Shown one piece after another: positions 1 through 6,477 of a DNA stretch of 6,516 nt. The stretch covers positions 1 to 6,516 of the forward strand of contig JAUXBV010000206.1 in the NCBI GenBank assembly GCA_030619215.1, read 5' to 3'. The DNA comes from Fibrobacterota bacterium. GTDB taxonomy: Bacteria; Fibrobacterota; Chitinivibrionia; Chitinivibrionales; JANQEN01. Position 1 is the first letter of the stretch. Each line of letters opens with the position of its first letter. Position numbers and translations under genes: made by a program. The notes under the pieces are model-generated. The model was given only the letters and a program-made list of their open reading frames with translations, searched no databases and was not told the DNA's origin.

Positions 1-2
1 AT

Positions 3-62
3 AATATTGAGTCTCTTTTAAGAGAGATAATTCGTACTAACAAATACCCTGAAGGGTTTTAA
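3..62 (+). CDS. possible C-terminal tail of an upstream gene (partial, 5' end outside window)
   Basis: The frame beginning at base 3 is open from the window edge to a TAA at 60-62 and reads NIESLLREIIRTNKYPEGF. The composition is protein-like (amphipathic LLREII stretch, charged end), and the other two plus frames close within the first 21 bases. Nineteen codons are too few to identify a family, and an open stretch this short can occur by chance. If real, the gene would end about 140 bases before the regulator gene. I assign no function. Confidence 0.33.
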   Translation, partial: NIESLLREIIRTNKYPEGF

Positions 63-110
63 TGCCAGCTTGTCTGGTGCACTGGGTAAATTTGTAAGTA
101 CTCATTATAG

Positions 111-146
111 AAGCGGACAGGTCATATCAAATATGCCCTGCCGCTT
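111..146 (+). promoter_or_regulatory. strong imperfect hairpin upstream of the PadR gene (terminator, attenuator or operator)
   Basis: The arms are AAGCGG (111-116) with CCGCTT (141-146), CAGG (118-121) with CCTG (137-140), and CATAT (123-127) with ATATG (131-135). This gives 15 base pairs with a bulged A117, one T122/C136 mismatch and a CAA loop. A T9 tract lies at 165-173, but it starts 18 bases after the stem, too far for a textbook intrinsic terminator. It could still end transcription of the possible upstream gene. It could also be a structured 5' leader or a protein-binding dyad for the regulator gene. I saw no convincing -35/-10 pair in 63-203; TATAAC at 157-162 resembles a -10 box but has no matching -35. 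Confidence 0.45.
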
Positions 147-189
147 AACTCACTATTATAACTGTTTTTTTTTAACCCCTTTAATGTAC

Positions 190-195
190 AAGGAG
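190..195 (+). promoter_or_regulatory. ribosome binding site that fixes a TTG start
   Basis: AAGGAG lies 8 bases before the TTG at 204. No ATG in that frame is similarly placed, and the PadR N-terminal helix needs the residues coded straight after this TTG. The site therefore supports TTG as the initiator. A TGTACA palindrome at 185-190 abuts it; whether that matters is unknown. Confidence 0.75.
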
Positions 196-203
196 ATCCT
201 ATT

Positions 204-827
204 TTGGCAAAAAATGACCTTGTATCACTGGCGCTTGTGTATCATGAACCCATGCATGCATATGGAATTAATGCCATCATTAAAGAGATGGGGCTCGAAC
301 ACTGGGCCTACATTTCACCTGCTTCAATTTATAATACCCTCTCCAGACTTGAAAAGATTGGGTGCGTTGATGTAACGACTGAGAAGGTTGGAAACATGCC
401 TGAACGAAAGGTGTACCAGATAACGCCCAAAGGGAAAGAAAGATTTCATGACGAGCTGAAAGATGCGTTACTCGCATCCAGTATGGGTGATAATCCCTTC
501 TATCTTGCAGTGTCGTTTGCTTATGGAATTAAGTCAAACGAAGCTATCTCAATCCTCCGTGAGAGAATAGAAAATCTGGAAAAGGTTCTTGAGCATGTTA
601 CTAAAGAATTTGAACAGCTAAAAAACATACATGGGTATAGCGGTATGATTATTACAAAAGCCGGCATAAAACATGTTGAAGTTGAGATCGAAGCTGCAAA
701 GGAATTTATCGAGTTGTTAAAAACAAAACCTGATTTCTATATGAAAGATATGAGAAATATGATCAGTGAGATGCTTAAGCATAAAGAAGCACAGGATTCG
801 AAGGCTACTGATCAGAATTCAGAATAA
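204..827 (+). CDS. PadR-family transcriptional regulator (winged helix, long C-terminal domain)
   Basis: This is a predicted cytoplasmic DNA-binding protein of 207 residues, likely the local repressor of the efflux operon that follows. Residues 6-82 match the PadR winged-helix fold: YHEPMHAYG (13-21) in the first helix region, W34 and SPASIYNTLSRLEKIG (38-53) as recognition helix, then a wing with PERKVYQITPKGKERF (66-81). The rest (about 95-190) is helical with a coiled-coil-like run (IENLEKVLEHVTKEFEQLK, 122-140). That fits the longer PadR subfamily with a Vir_C-like dimerisation domain, and the length is usual for it. Translation starts at TTG, supported by AAGGAG 8 bases upstream. PadR proteins commonly repress neighbouring drug-efflux genes and respond to small hydrophobic or phenolic ligands. 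That role here is inferred from position: same strand, 82 bases ahead of the pump genes. The ligand is unknown. Confidence 0.93.
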   Translation: MAKNDLVSLALVYHEPMHAYGINAIIKEMGLEHWAYISPASIYNTLSRLEKIGCVDVTTEKVGNMPERKVYQITPKGKERFHDELKDALLASSMGDNPFYLAVSFAYGIKSNEAISILRERIENLEKVLEHVTKEFEQLKNIHGYSGMIITKAGIKHVEVEIEAAKEFIELLKTKPDFYMKDMRNMISEMLKHKEAQDSKATDQNSE

Positions 828-831
828 ACAC

Positions 832-848
832 ATTATCACTTTGATAAT
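832..848. promoter_or_regulatory. perfect 7-3-7 inverted repeat, candidate operator of the efflux operon
   Basis: ATTATCA (832-838), CTT, TGATAAT (842-848) form a perfect dyad just after the PadR stop codon and upstream of the channel gene. No T-run follows and the stem would be AT-rich, so a terminator is unlikely. The size and symmetry suit a dimeric winged-helix repressor. It does not match the ATGT-N8-ACAT pattern described for some PadR proteins, so assignment to the adjacent regulator is inference from position. I found no second copy ahead of the regulator gene. Confidence 0.4.
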
Positions 849-854
849 CAACAC

Positions 855-883
855 TTAAAAACAATGTTCATATCTAATATAAA
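855..883 (+). promoter_or_regulatory. weak candidate promoter for the efflux operon
   Basis: TTAAAA (855-860) and TATAAA (878-883) are separated by 17 bases and resemble sigma-70 -35 and -10 boxes (4/6 and 5/6 matches). Transcription would begin about base 890, leaving a short leader containing the AAAGGA site at 898-903. The inverted repeat at 832-848 lies directly upstream. The gap is very AT-rich, so chance matches are easy, and read-through from the regulator gene is equally possible. Confidence 0.2.
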
Positions 884-909
884 AATGATTATAAAAGAAA
901 GGATCTGAT

Positions 910-2262
910 ATGGGAGAAATAAAAAACATTTGGATATTTATTATTTGTATAGCGTTTTCTCTCTCTAACCTGCAGGCAAAAATCCTCACTCTGAGCGAAG
1001 CTGAGAATACTGCCATAACCACAGGCTACGAAGCCCGGGCAAATTATTTTGAAGAACAGGCGAAAGAGTGGGAGAAGAGAAATACGATTGCAAACTATTT
1101 ACCAACTGTTGATTACTCTCTTAATTTCATGAGAATGGATGATTCAACAATTTATTACTCAAATATCGCAATGGATATGATTCAATCCCAATTTCCAGAT
1201 ATTGATATGAGTAGAAACATGATGTATAAAAATAATGTCTCCCATGAAATTTCTATAAATCAACCAATCTATAATGGTGGTGTAGAAATAGCAGCTATAA
1301 AAATTGCTAAACATATGAAAAAAGCACTTGACTTACAAATGGAAGCATCTAAGCAGGAAAATATTTACAATACACGCAAAGCTTATTTTGACGCATTATC
1401 TGCGATAGAAAGAACTAAGGTAGCAAGACAGGATCTATCATGGACCACACAGAACCTGCGCAATGCAAAGATTAAGCATAAGATAGGAGGTGTTCCAATT
1501 ACCGATGTTCTTCAATGGGAAGCAGAAGTATTAAAAAAAGAGAGTGAAGTCCTTGAAGCCGAAGCAACTGAGAAATTCATGACCTTAACGCTTTATAAAA
1601 CAATGGGGATCCCGCCGGACAAGCATATTTCATACAAATTACAGCCTTTTGAATCTTTTGAAATATGGTATAAAAAAGGCTCAATAAGTACGAATGACAG
1701 TATTAAAAATAACTATCAACTTATGTCAGTGAAAGCTTATACAAAAGTAGCGGAAGAAAATAAAAGAATAGCTCTCAGTTCCGCCTTACCAAAACTTAAT
1801 GCTTATTGTAAATACAGCAAAGACCAGGGTTGGATTGACGTAAATGATATCATTGACAAACCACGTACATTAACAGCTGGTGCAATACTAACGGTGCCTC
1901 TCTTCAGTGGTTTAAAAAGCCCTACAAGCTACCAAAAATCAAAATATGAATATATGAAAACAGTTATCGAGGAAAAACAAATTGAAACTCAACTTAAAGT
2001 AAATCTTGAAAGAATAAAGCTTTTTTATAAAGCCTCCTACGAAGCTGTAAAAGCTGCAAAAAAGCAACAGGAGCTCATGGAGAAACAACTTGATATAATG
2101 CAGAAGCGTTATGATGGCGGTTTAGTAAATCAGTCACAATTTCTGGAAGTGTCTTTAGGAACTAAATTAGCACGAATTGGTTATATTTATAAGCTGCTTG
2201 AATGTCTTTTATATGAAGCTGAATACATGAAAAATGTAGGAAAACTGGAGGTTACCCAATGA
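910..2262 (+). CDS. TolC-family outer-membrane efflux channel protein
   Basis: This is a trimeric outer-membrane channel of a tripartite pump, the exit duct of the complex. It has 450 residues, normal for the family. A Sec signal peptide spans about 1-23 (hydrophobic IWIFIICIAFSLSNLQA, cleavage after LQA). The mature part shows the twofold OEP repeat. In each half a strand motif follows a long helix: INQPIYNGG (116-124) and LTVPLFSGLK (327-336). Long alpha-barrel helices lie at about 125-230 and 337-445, with heptad-like charged and Ala/Leu runs. KIGGVPITDVLQWEAEVLKKESE (191-213) and YDGGLVNQSQFLEV (401-414) are the equivalent helix turns of the two halves. The ATG is preceded by AAAGGA (898-903) at 6 bases. 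The stop overlaps the next start by 4 bases. The gene is clearly more AT-rich than the adaptor gene after it. The family is secure; the substrate is not inferable. Confidence 0.94.
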   Translation: MGEIKNIWIFIICIAFSLSNLQAKILTLSEAENTAITTGYEARANYFEEQAKEWEKRNTIANYLPTVDYSLNFMRMDDSTIYYSNIAMDMIQSQFPDIDMSRNMMYKNNVSHEISINQPIYNGGVEIAAIKIAKHMKKALDLQMEASKQENIYNTRKAYFDALSAIERTKVARQDLSWTTQNLRNAKIKHKIGGVPITDVLQWEAEVLKKESEVLEAEATEKFMTLTLYKTMGIPPDKHISYKLQPFESFEIWYKKGSISTNDSIKNNYQLMSVKAYTKVAEENKRIALSSALPKLNAYCKYSKDQGWIDVNDIIDKPRTLTAGAILTVPLFSGLKSPTSYQKSKYEYMKTVIEEKQIETQLKVNLERIKLFYKASYEAVKAAKKQQELMEKQLDIMQKRYDGGLVNQSQFLEVSLGTKLARIGYIYKLLECLLYEAEYMKNVGKLEVTQ

Positions 2263-3323
2263 AAACCTTACGTTGTGTTATAATTGCCGGCCTTGTTATT
2301 TTTGCTGGATGTAAAGAAAAGAAAAGTGAAGAGACAGAAACAAAACAGGCTCCACCGACAGCGGTTGAAGCGGTCAAAGTTTCAAAGGGAGTCATTTCAC
2401 GCGATGTCCGTGCATCCGGTGTTGCTGCCGGTATTCGCGAATCATATGTTGTCTCAGAAACCCAGGGTAGGATTGAGAAAGTCAATTTTAATCTGGGGCA
2501 ATGGGTCAATAATGGCCGATTACTCGTACAGGTAAATTCAGCTATTCAAAAAGCTGCTTATGAACAGGCCAAGAGGGCTGCTTCTGCTGCGGAGCTGAAC
2601 CTTACCGTAACGGAAGAGCTTTTTAATGAAGGAAGTGCATCTGATGCTGAGCTGAAAAACGCACAGAGCCAGGCAACCGGCGCAAGAACCCAGCTTGAAT
2701 CGACACGTAAAGCATACAGCGATTGCAGAATATTAGCACCTATCTCCGGCTATATTGCCCAGAAAGAGTTGACTATTGAAAAGGGTAACGTGCTTGCGGG
2801 AGGAACTCTTATTACGAGGATTGTTGATATTTCCTCCCTGAAAACTACCGTCCCTGTCGGAGAGATGGAAGTGGGAATTCTTAAAAAGGGAATGCCCGCA
2901 GAAATTAAAGTTCCGGCAGTTGGGAACCAAACTTTCTCCGGAAAGGTAAGGGCAATCGCAGCAGGAAGCGATCCGTCAACCGGCTCATATCCTGTAGAGA
3001 TCGCCTGGAAAAACACAAAAGACCGCCGGATAAAGTCGGGCATGTCTGTGCGCGTTACAGTTTCAACTGAAGAGAGCGATTCTGTTATACTTATACCGGC
3101 AATCTCCACCTTTGAAAAGGAACATAAAAATGCGGTCTTCGTTGCTTCCGATAGTAAAGCCGCTATACATTTTATTCAAACCGGACGCGCTATCGGCAAC
3201 AGCGTTGAAATAATCGGCGGGCTAAAAGTGGGCGAGATATTAATTACAACCGGGATTGCTACCCTTTCACGTGGTGAGAATATCATCGTCACTTTAAAAG
3301 GTGAAAGTGGAGGTATTGAATGA
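2259..3323 (+). CDS. RND efflux periplasmic adaptor lipoprotein (membrane fusion protein, HlyD/AcrA type)
   Basis: This periplasmic adaptor links the permease to the outer-membrane channel. It has 354 residues. A lipoprotein signal ends in VIFAG-C with the lipidated Cys at 18, followed by a charged linker (19-30). Domains follow the family order. The first half-lipoyl segment is about 64-93 (SETQGRIEKVNFNLGQWV). An alpha-helical hairpin covers about 95-155. The second half-lipoyl segment is about 157-190 (RILAPISGYIAQKELTIEKG). A beta-barrel spans about 195-270 and a membrane-proximal domain about 275-345. The hairpin is short, near 60 residues. At its tip the family RLS motif reads V117, L121, S128, so the Arg is missing. 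The start is set by GGAGG at 2247-2251, 7 bases before an ATG that overlaps the channel stop (ATGA). The 3' end overlaps the permease start in the same way. Cys+2 is Lys, not the Asp that retains E. coli lipoproteins in the inner membrane; that rule may not hold in this phylum. Confidence 0.94.
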   Translation: MKTLRCVIIAGLVIFAGCKEKKSEETETKQAPPTAVEAVKVSKGVISRDVRASGVAAGIRESYVVSETQGRIEKVNFNLGQWVNNGRLLVQVNSAIQKAAYEQAKRAASAAELNLTVTEELFNEGSASDAELKNAQSQATGARTQLESTRKAYSDCRILAPISGYIAQKELTIEKGNVLAGGTLITRIVDISSLKTTVPVGEMEVGILKKGMPAEIKVPAVGNQTFSGKVRAIAAGSDPSTGSYPVEIAWKNTKDRRIKSGMSVRVTVSTEESDSVILIPAISTFEKEHKNAVFVASDSKAAIHFIQTGRAIGNSVEIIGGLKVGEILITTGIATLSRGENIIVTLKGESGGIE

Positions 3324-6300
3324 ATATTGGAAAATTCTCCGTTACAAATCCTGTGCTCGTCGATATCTTAATGGTATCCATTCTATTGTTAGGAATCTTT
3401 TCATTTATACGTTTACCCAGGGAATTAATGAGCGATGTTGCGTTCTCATGGGTTTTCATTGCTGTTCCCTACCCCGGAGTCTCTGCTGAGGAGATCGAAA
3501 AAAACGTTAGCACAAAAATAGAGGAAGAGATCTCGGATATTGACCATATTAAAGCAATAAGCTCTGTCTCCCGCGAGGGAGTTGGCTTTGTCCAGGTAGA
3601 ATTTGAAGATGATATCTCAAAAGAGGAGTTCGCAAGGCTGTATCAGGACGTTCGTGTGGAATTTGATAAAGTCAACCTGCCTGACGGCACTATGGATCCC
3701 TGGATAGACGACTTCACCACCTCTGACTTTATGCCTATTATTTCAGTTGTTTTAACCGGCGATGTTGACGTTGCAACAATGGACAAAACAGCCAGAACTC
3801 TGCGGGAGAAATTGCTTGACGTAGAGGATGTATCAAAAGTTGAAATTGTTGGAGGCCAGGAAAGAGAGGTCTGGATTGAAGCGGACAGGGATAAAATGGA
3901 AGCTTATGGGATCTCTTTAGACCAGATTATAAATGCGCTGAAATATAGAAACCTGAATGTACCCGGAGGAACTCTCGAATATGGCAGCCGTGTCTACCTT
4001 TTGCGCACACTTGGAGAAATGCAAAAAACATCTGACTTCGGTAAGGTAATCGTTCACCGAAGGCCCGGACAAGGTTCGATCTCCGTCTCTGATGTTGCGA
4101 CCATTAATAGCGGTTATGCAAAATCACGATATGATATGCGATTCAACAGCGAGAAGGCGCTTTCATTGGTAATTTCTAAAAAAATAAAGGGTAATTCCTT
4201 ACGAGTTGTTGACAATGTTAAAAAAGCAGTTGAAGAATTTCAAAATTCTCTACCGAAAAGCATTTCTATTACACTTACCAACGATACAACTTTCATGATC
4301 AGAGATATACTCAGCACCCTTGGCTGGAATTCGATAATAGGTTTTGTTTTAGTCATTATTGTTCTCTTTATTTTTATCGGCATTAGAAACTCTTTCATAA
4401 CAGCGCTTGGTATTCCAATTACCTTCGCCATTACATTCATTTTTATGGAGAGTTACGGTGAAACATTAAATGGAAATTCACTCTTTGCTTTAGTGCTTGT
4501 TCTGGGTATGATCGTTGACCATGCTATTGTAATTATGGAAAACAGTTACCGCCACCGCCAACTCGGCCTGAGTGCACATGAAGCCGCTATCATAGGAACT
4601 AATGAAGTTGTCAAGCCTGTTATTGCCGCAACAGGAACAACTATTGCAGCCTTCCTTCCCCTCATGCTCCTGCCCGGCATTATGGGAAAATTCATGCGCA
4701 TAATCCCTTTTGTTGTTTCATTTGCACTGGTCGCTTCCACTTTAGAAGCCCTGATATTCCTCCCCTGCCATTTTGTCGAATGGGGTGGTAAGGTAAAAGA
4801 AAAAGGGAAAGGGTTCATCGGCAGGTGGCAGAATTCATTCAACGCTCTGCTCTCAAAAATCTATCGCCACCGCTGGTTGACGCTCCTTTTAACTCTCCTT
4901 ACGATAGCAGCGACCGGAGCACTCTTTCCTTTTGTCAAACAAGACCTTTTTGCTGAAGAGGAATGGTCACAATTTTTCATTGATATTAAACTTCCTGTGG
5001 GAACACCCCGGCATGTAACTGATGAGGTAACCTTCCGTTTTGAGGAGCGTTTAAAACCTCTTATTGGAAACGGTGAAATAGTTTCACTGAGCACAACCGT
5101 AGGTTTTTGTATTACCGAAACCGAATGGCTGACTCACAGCAATTATGCTCAAATAACCATTGATGTTACAGAAAAAAAAGAGGGCAGGAAAAGACCTATT
5201 ACTGCCATTATGGATGATTTAAAACAGTTATGCAGCGATATCCCGGGTGCTGAAAGCGTTAATTATCGCAAATTATCAAGCGGACCACCTGTTGATAAAC
5301 CTATATCTTTCAGATTGCTTGGTGATAATTATGATGATATGGCATCCATTGCATCCGATTATAAAAAGCTACTGGAGGAATATCCGGAATTATATAACAT
5401 TGAGGATAATTACGACAAGGGTATTCCGGAGCTGAGAATAATAACTAACGAAGAACGGGCCCGGGAACTGGGTTTGAGCGTAGGACAAATAGGCATTTAC
5501 CTGAGAAATTGCTTTGACGGTGCAAAAACAACTGTATTTTATGATGAAGATGAAGAAATTGACGTTATAGTAATATTTGCAGAAAAATACCGCTCCTCCA
5601 TTGAAGATATTCTTAACCTTAAATTTCCCACTCCTGACGGAAGATTGGTACCTTTTTCAACCGTATGCAAGCTTGAAAGGGGTACTGGTATCGGTACAAT
5701 AAAGAGATATGACGAAAAACGCGAAATTACTATAAGTACCGATGCTGAGGATAAAAAAAGAATCCGTTCTATAATGGATAGAATCGAAAAGGTATTTAAC
5801 GAAAAATATAAAAATATATACACGGATATTTCTCTTAAAATGGGAGGGGAATTTTCTGAATTCAATCTGCTTTTAATGGATATAGGCAGGCTTTTCATCG
5901 TTGGCCTTTTCTTAATGTACGTAGTCCTTGGCGCACAATTCAAATCATTTCTACAGCCGTTTATGATGATATTTGCAATCCCATTTGCCTTTATAGGCTG
6001 TATTCTATTTCTTGTAATATCTCGCACTCCCCTTTCAATTGTTGTATTATTTGCCGGCGTTGCACTCGCAGGAATATGTGTCAATGACTCCATAATACTG
6101 ATCAGTTTTATTAACAGCCTACGACGAAAAGGTATAGAAACAATGGAGGCTGTCCTGGAAGGTGCAGCTGTACGACTACGTCCTATTATACTGACCTCTG
6201 TTACAACTATAGGCGGTCTTACTCCAATGGCAATCGGACTCGGAGGCCGTTCCGAAACATGGGCGCCTATGGCATCAACAATAATTTTTGGCCTGTTTTT

Positions 6301-6400
6301 CTCTACAGTGGGAACTCTTTTTATCATTCCGTGTATCTACGGAATCATGCACGATATTACAAGATTTTTTGGTAAGAAAATGAAACTGGAAGGAGAATAG
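3320..6400 (+). CDS. RND-family efflux permease (AcrB/AcrD/AcrF superfamily)
   Basis: This is the inner-membrane, proton-driven pump subunit, expected to be a trimer. At 1026 residues it is a full-length RND protein. Twelve membrane helices can be placed: TM1 about 11-31, TM2 337-355, TM3 359-378, TM4 387-408, TM5-6 430-485, TM7 515-535, TM8 855-872, TM9 880-900, TM10 905-930, TM11 955-975, TM12 985-1010. Two large periplasmic loops of about 300 residues each follow TM1 and TM7. Typical motifs are YPGVSAEEIEKNV after TM1, GPPVDKPISFRLLG in the second loop, and RLRPIILTS at TM11. Arg952 and Thr959 match AcrB R971 and T978. The relay differs from AcrB: TM4 has D400-H401 in place of D407-D408, and TM10 has N922-D923 in place of K940-N941. 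The ATG overlaps the adaptor stop by 4 bases, with GGAGG at 3309-3313. The class looks HAE-like (drugs or other amphiphiles) rather than heavy-metal CusA-like, but the substrate is unknown. Confidence 0.95.
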   Translation: MNIGKFSVTNPVLVDILMVSILLLGIFSFIRLPRELMSDVAFSWVFIAVPYPGVSAEEIEKNVSTKIEEEISDIDHIKAISSVSREGVGFVQVEFEDDISKEEFARLYQDVRVEFDKVNLPDGTMDPWIDDFTTSDFMPIISVVLTGDVDVATMDKTARTLREKLLDVEDVSKVEIVGGQEREVWIEADRDKMEAYGISLDQIINALKYRNLNVPGGTLEYGSRVYLLRTLGEMQKTSDFGKVIVHRRPGQGSISVSDVATINSGYAKSRYDMRFNSEKALSLVISKKIKGNSLRVVDNVKKAVEEFQNSLPKSISITLTNDTTFMIRDILSTLGWNSIIGFVLVIIVLFIFIGIRNSFITALGIPITFAITFIFMESYGETLNGNSLFALVLVLGMIVDHAIVIMENSYRHRQLGLSAHEAAIIGTNEVVKPVIAATGTTIAAFLPLMLLPGIMGKFMRIIPFVVSFALVASTLEALIFLPCHFVEWGGKVKEKGKGFIGRWQNSFNALLSKIYRHRWLTLLLTLLTIAATGALFPFVKQDLFAEEEWSQFFIDIKLPVGTPRHVTDEVTFRFEERLKPLIGNGEIVSLSTTVGFCITETEWLTHSNYAQITIDVTEKKEGRKRPITAIMDDLKQLCSDIPGAESVNYRKLSSGPPVDKPISFRLLGDNYDDMASIASDYKKLLEEYPELYNIEDNYDKGIPELRIITNEERARELGLSVGQIGIYLRNCFDGAKTTVFYDEDEEIDVIVIFAEKYRSSIEDILNLKFPTPDGRLVPFSTVCKLERGTGIGTIKRYDEKREITISTDAEDKKRIRSIMDRIEKVFNEKYKNIYTDISLKMGGEFSEFNLLLMDIGRLFIVGLFLMYVVLGAQFKSFLQPFMMIFAIPFAFIGCILFLVISRTPLSIVVLFAGVALAGICVNDSIILISFINSLRRKGIETMEAVLEGAAVRLRPIILTSVTTIGGLTPMAIGLGGRSETWAPMASTIIFGLFFSTVGTLFIIPCIYGIMHDITRFFGKKMKLEGE

Positions 6401-6401
6401 G

Positions 6402-6477
6402 ATAAATTTTTCCACCTTCAATAAATTTTCTCCGCTCCGCTAAAGCTACTCCGCGTCGCTGAAGCTATGCGGAAGCG
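6402..6477 (+). repeat. degenerate 19-base tandem repeat, four units, downstream of the operon
   Basis: Cutting the sequence every 19 bases from 6402 gives units that align to their neighbours: ATAAATTTTTCCACCTTCA, ATAAATTTTCTCCGCTCCG, CTAAAGCTACTCCGCGTCG, CTGAAGCTATGCGGAAGCG. By hand, adjacent units share 13, 13 and 12 of 19 positions. The most obvious signals are ATAAATTTT at 6402 and 6421, and CGCT(A/G)AAGCTA at 6438 and 6457. The array begins 2 bases after the permease stop and grades into the 12-base array. I saw no intrinsic terminator (stem plus T-run) for the operon here. Confidence 0.5.

Noticed and set aside
46..60. ACCC-TGAA-GGGT stem followed by T's as a terminator
   Set aside because: The stem has only four pairs and the T-run is TTT before TAA. 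It lies inside the possible coding tail, too weak to call.
70..375. Plus-strand frame of 101 codons overlapping the PadR gene start
   Set aside because: It has no ribosome binding site, reads through the hairpin and T-tract, and its overlap with the PadR gene is out of frame. The PadR frame carries clear winged-helix motifs.
867..895. TTCATA/TATAAA pair as the operon promoter
   Set aside because: The predicted transcript start would fall in the ribosome binding site at about base 902, leaving no usable leader.
2750..3109. Minus-strand frame of 119 codons opposite the adaptor gene
   Set aside because: It is a shadow of the adaptor's barrel region, with no start signal and no recognisable domain.
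5539..6327. Minus-strand open frame of 262 codons opposite the permease 3' end
   Set aside because: The plus strand here encodes TM8-TM12 and the conserved VNDS and RLRPIILTS motifs of the permease. The antisense product is low-complexity (Ile/Ser/Arg-rich) and resembles no family I know.
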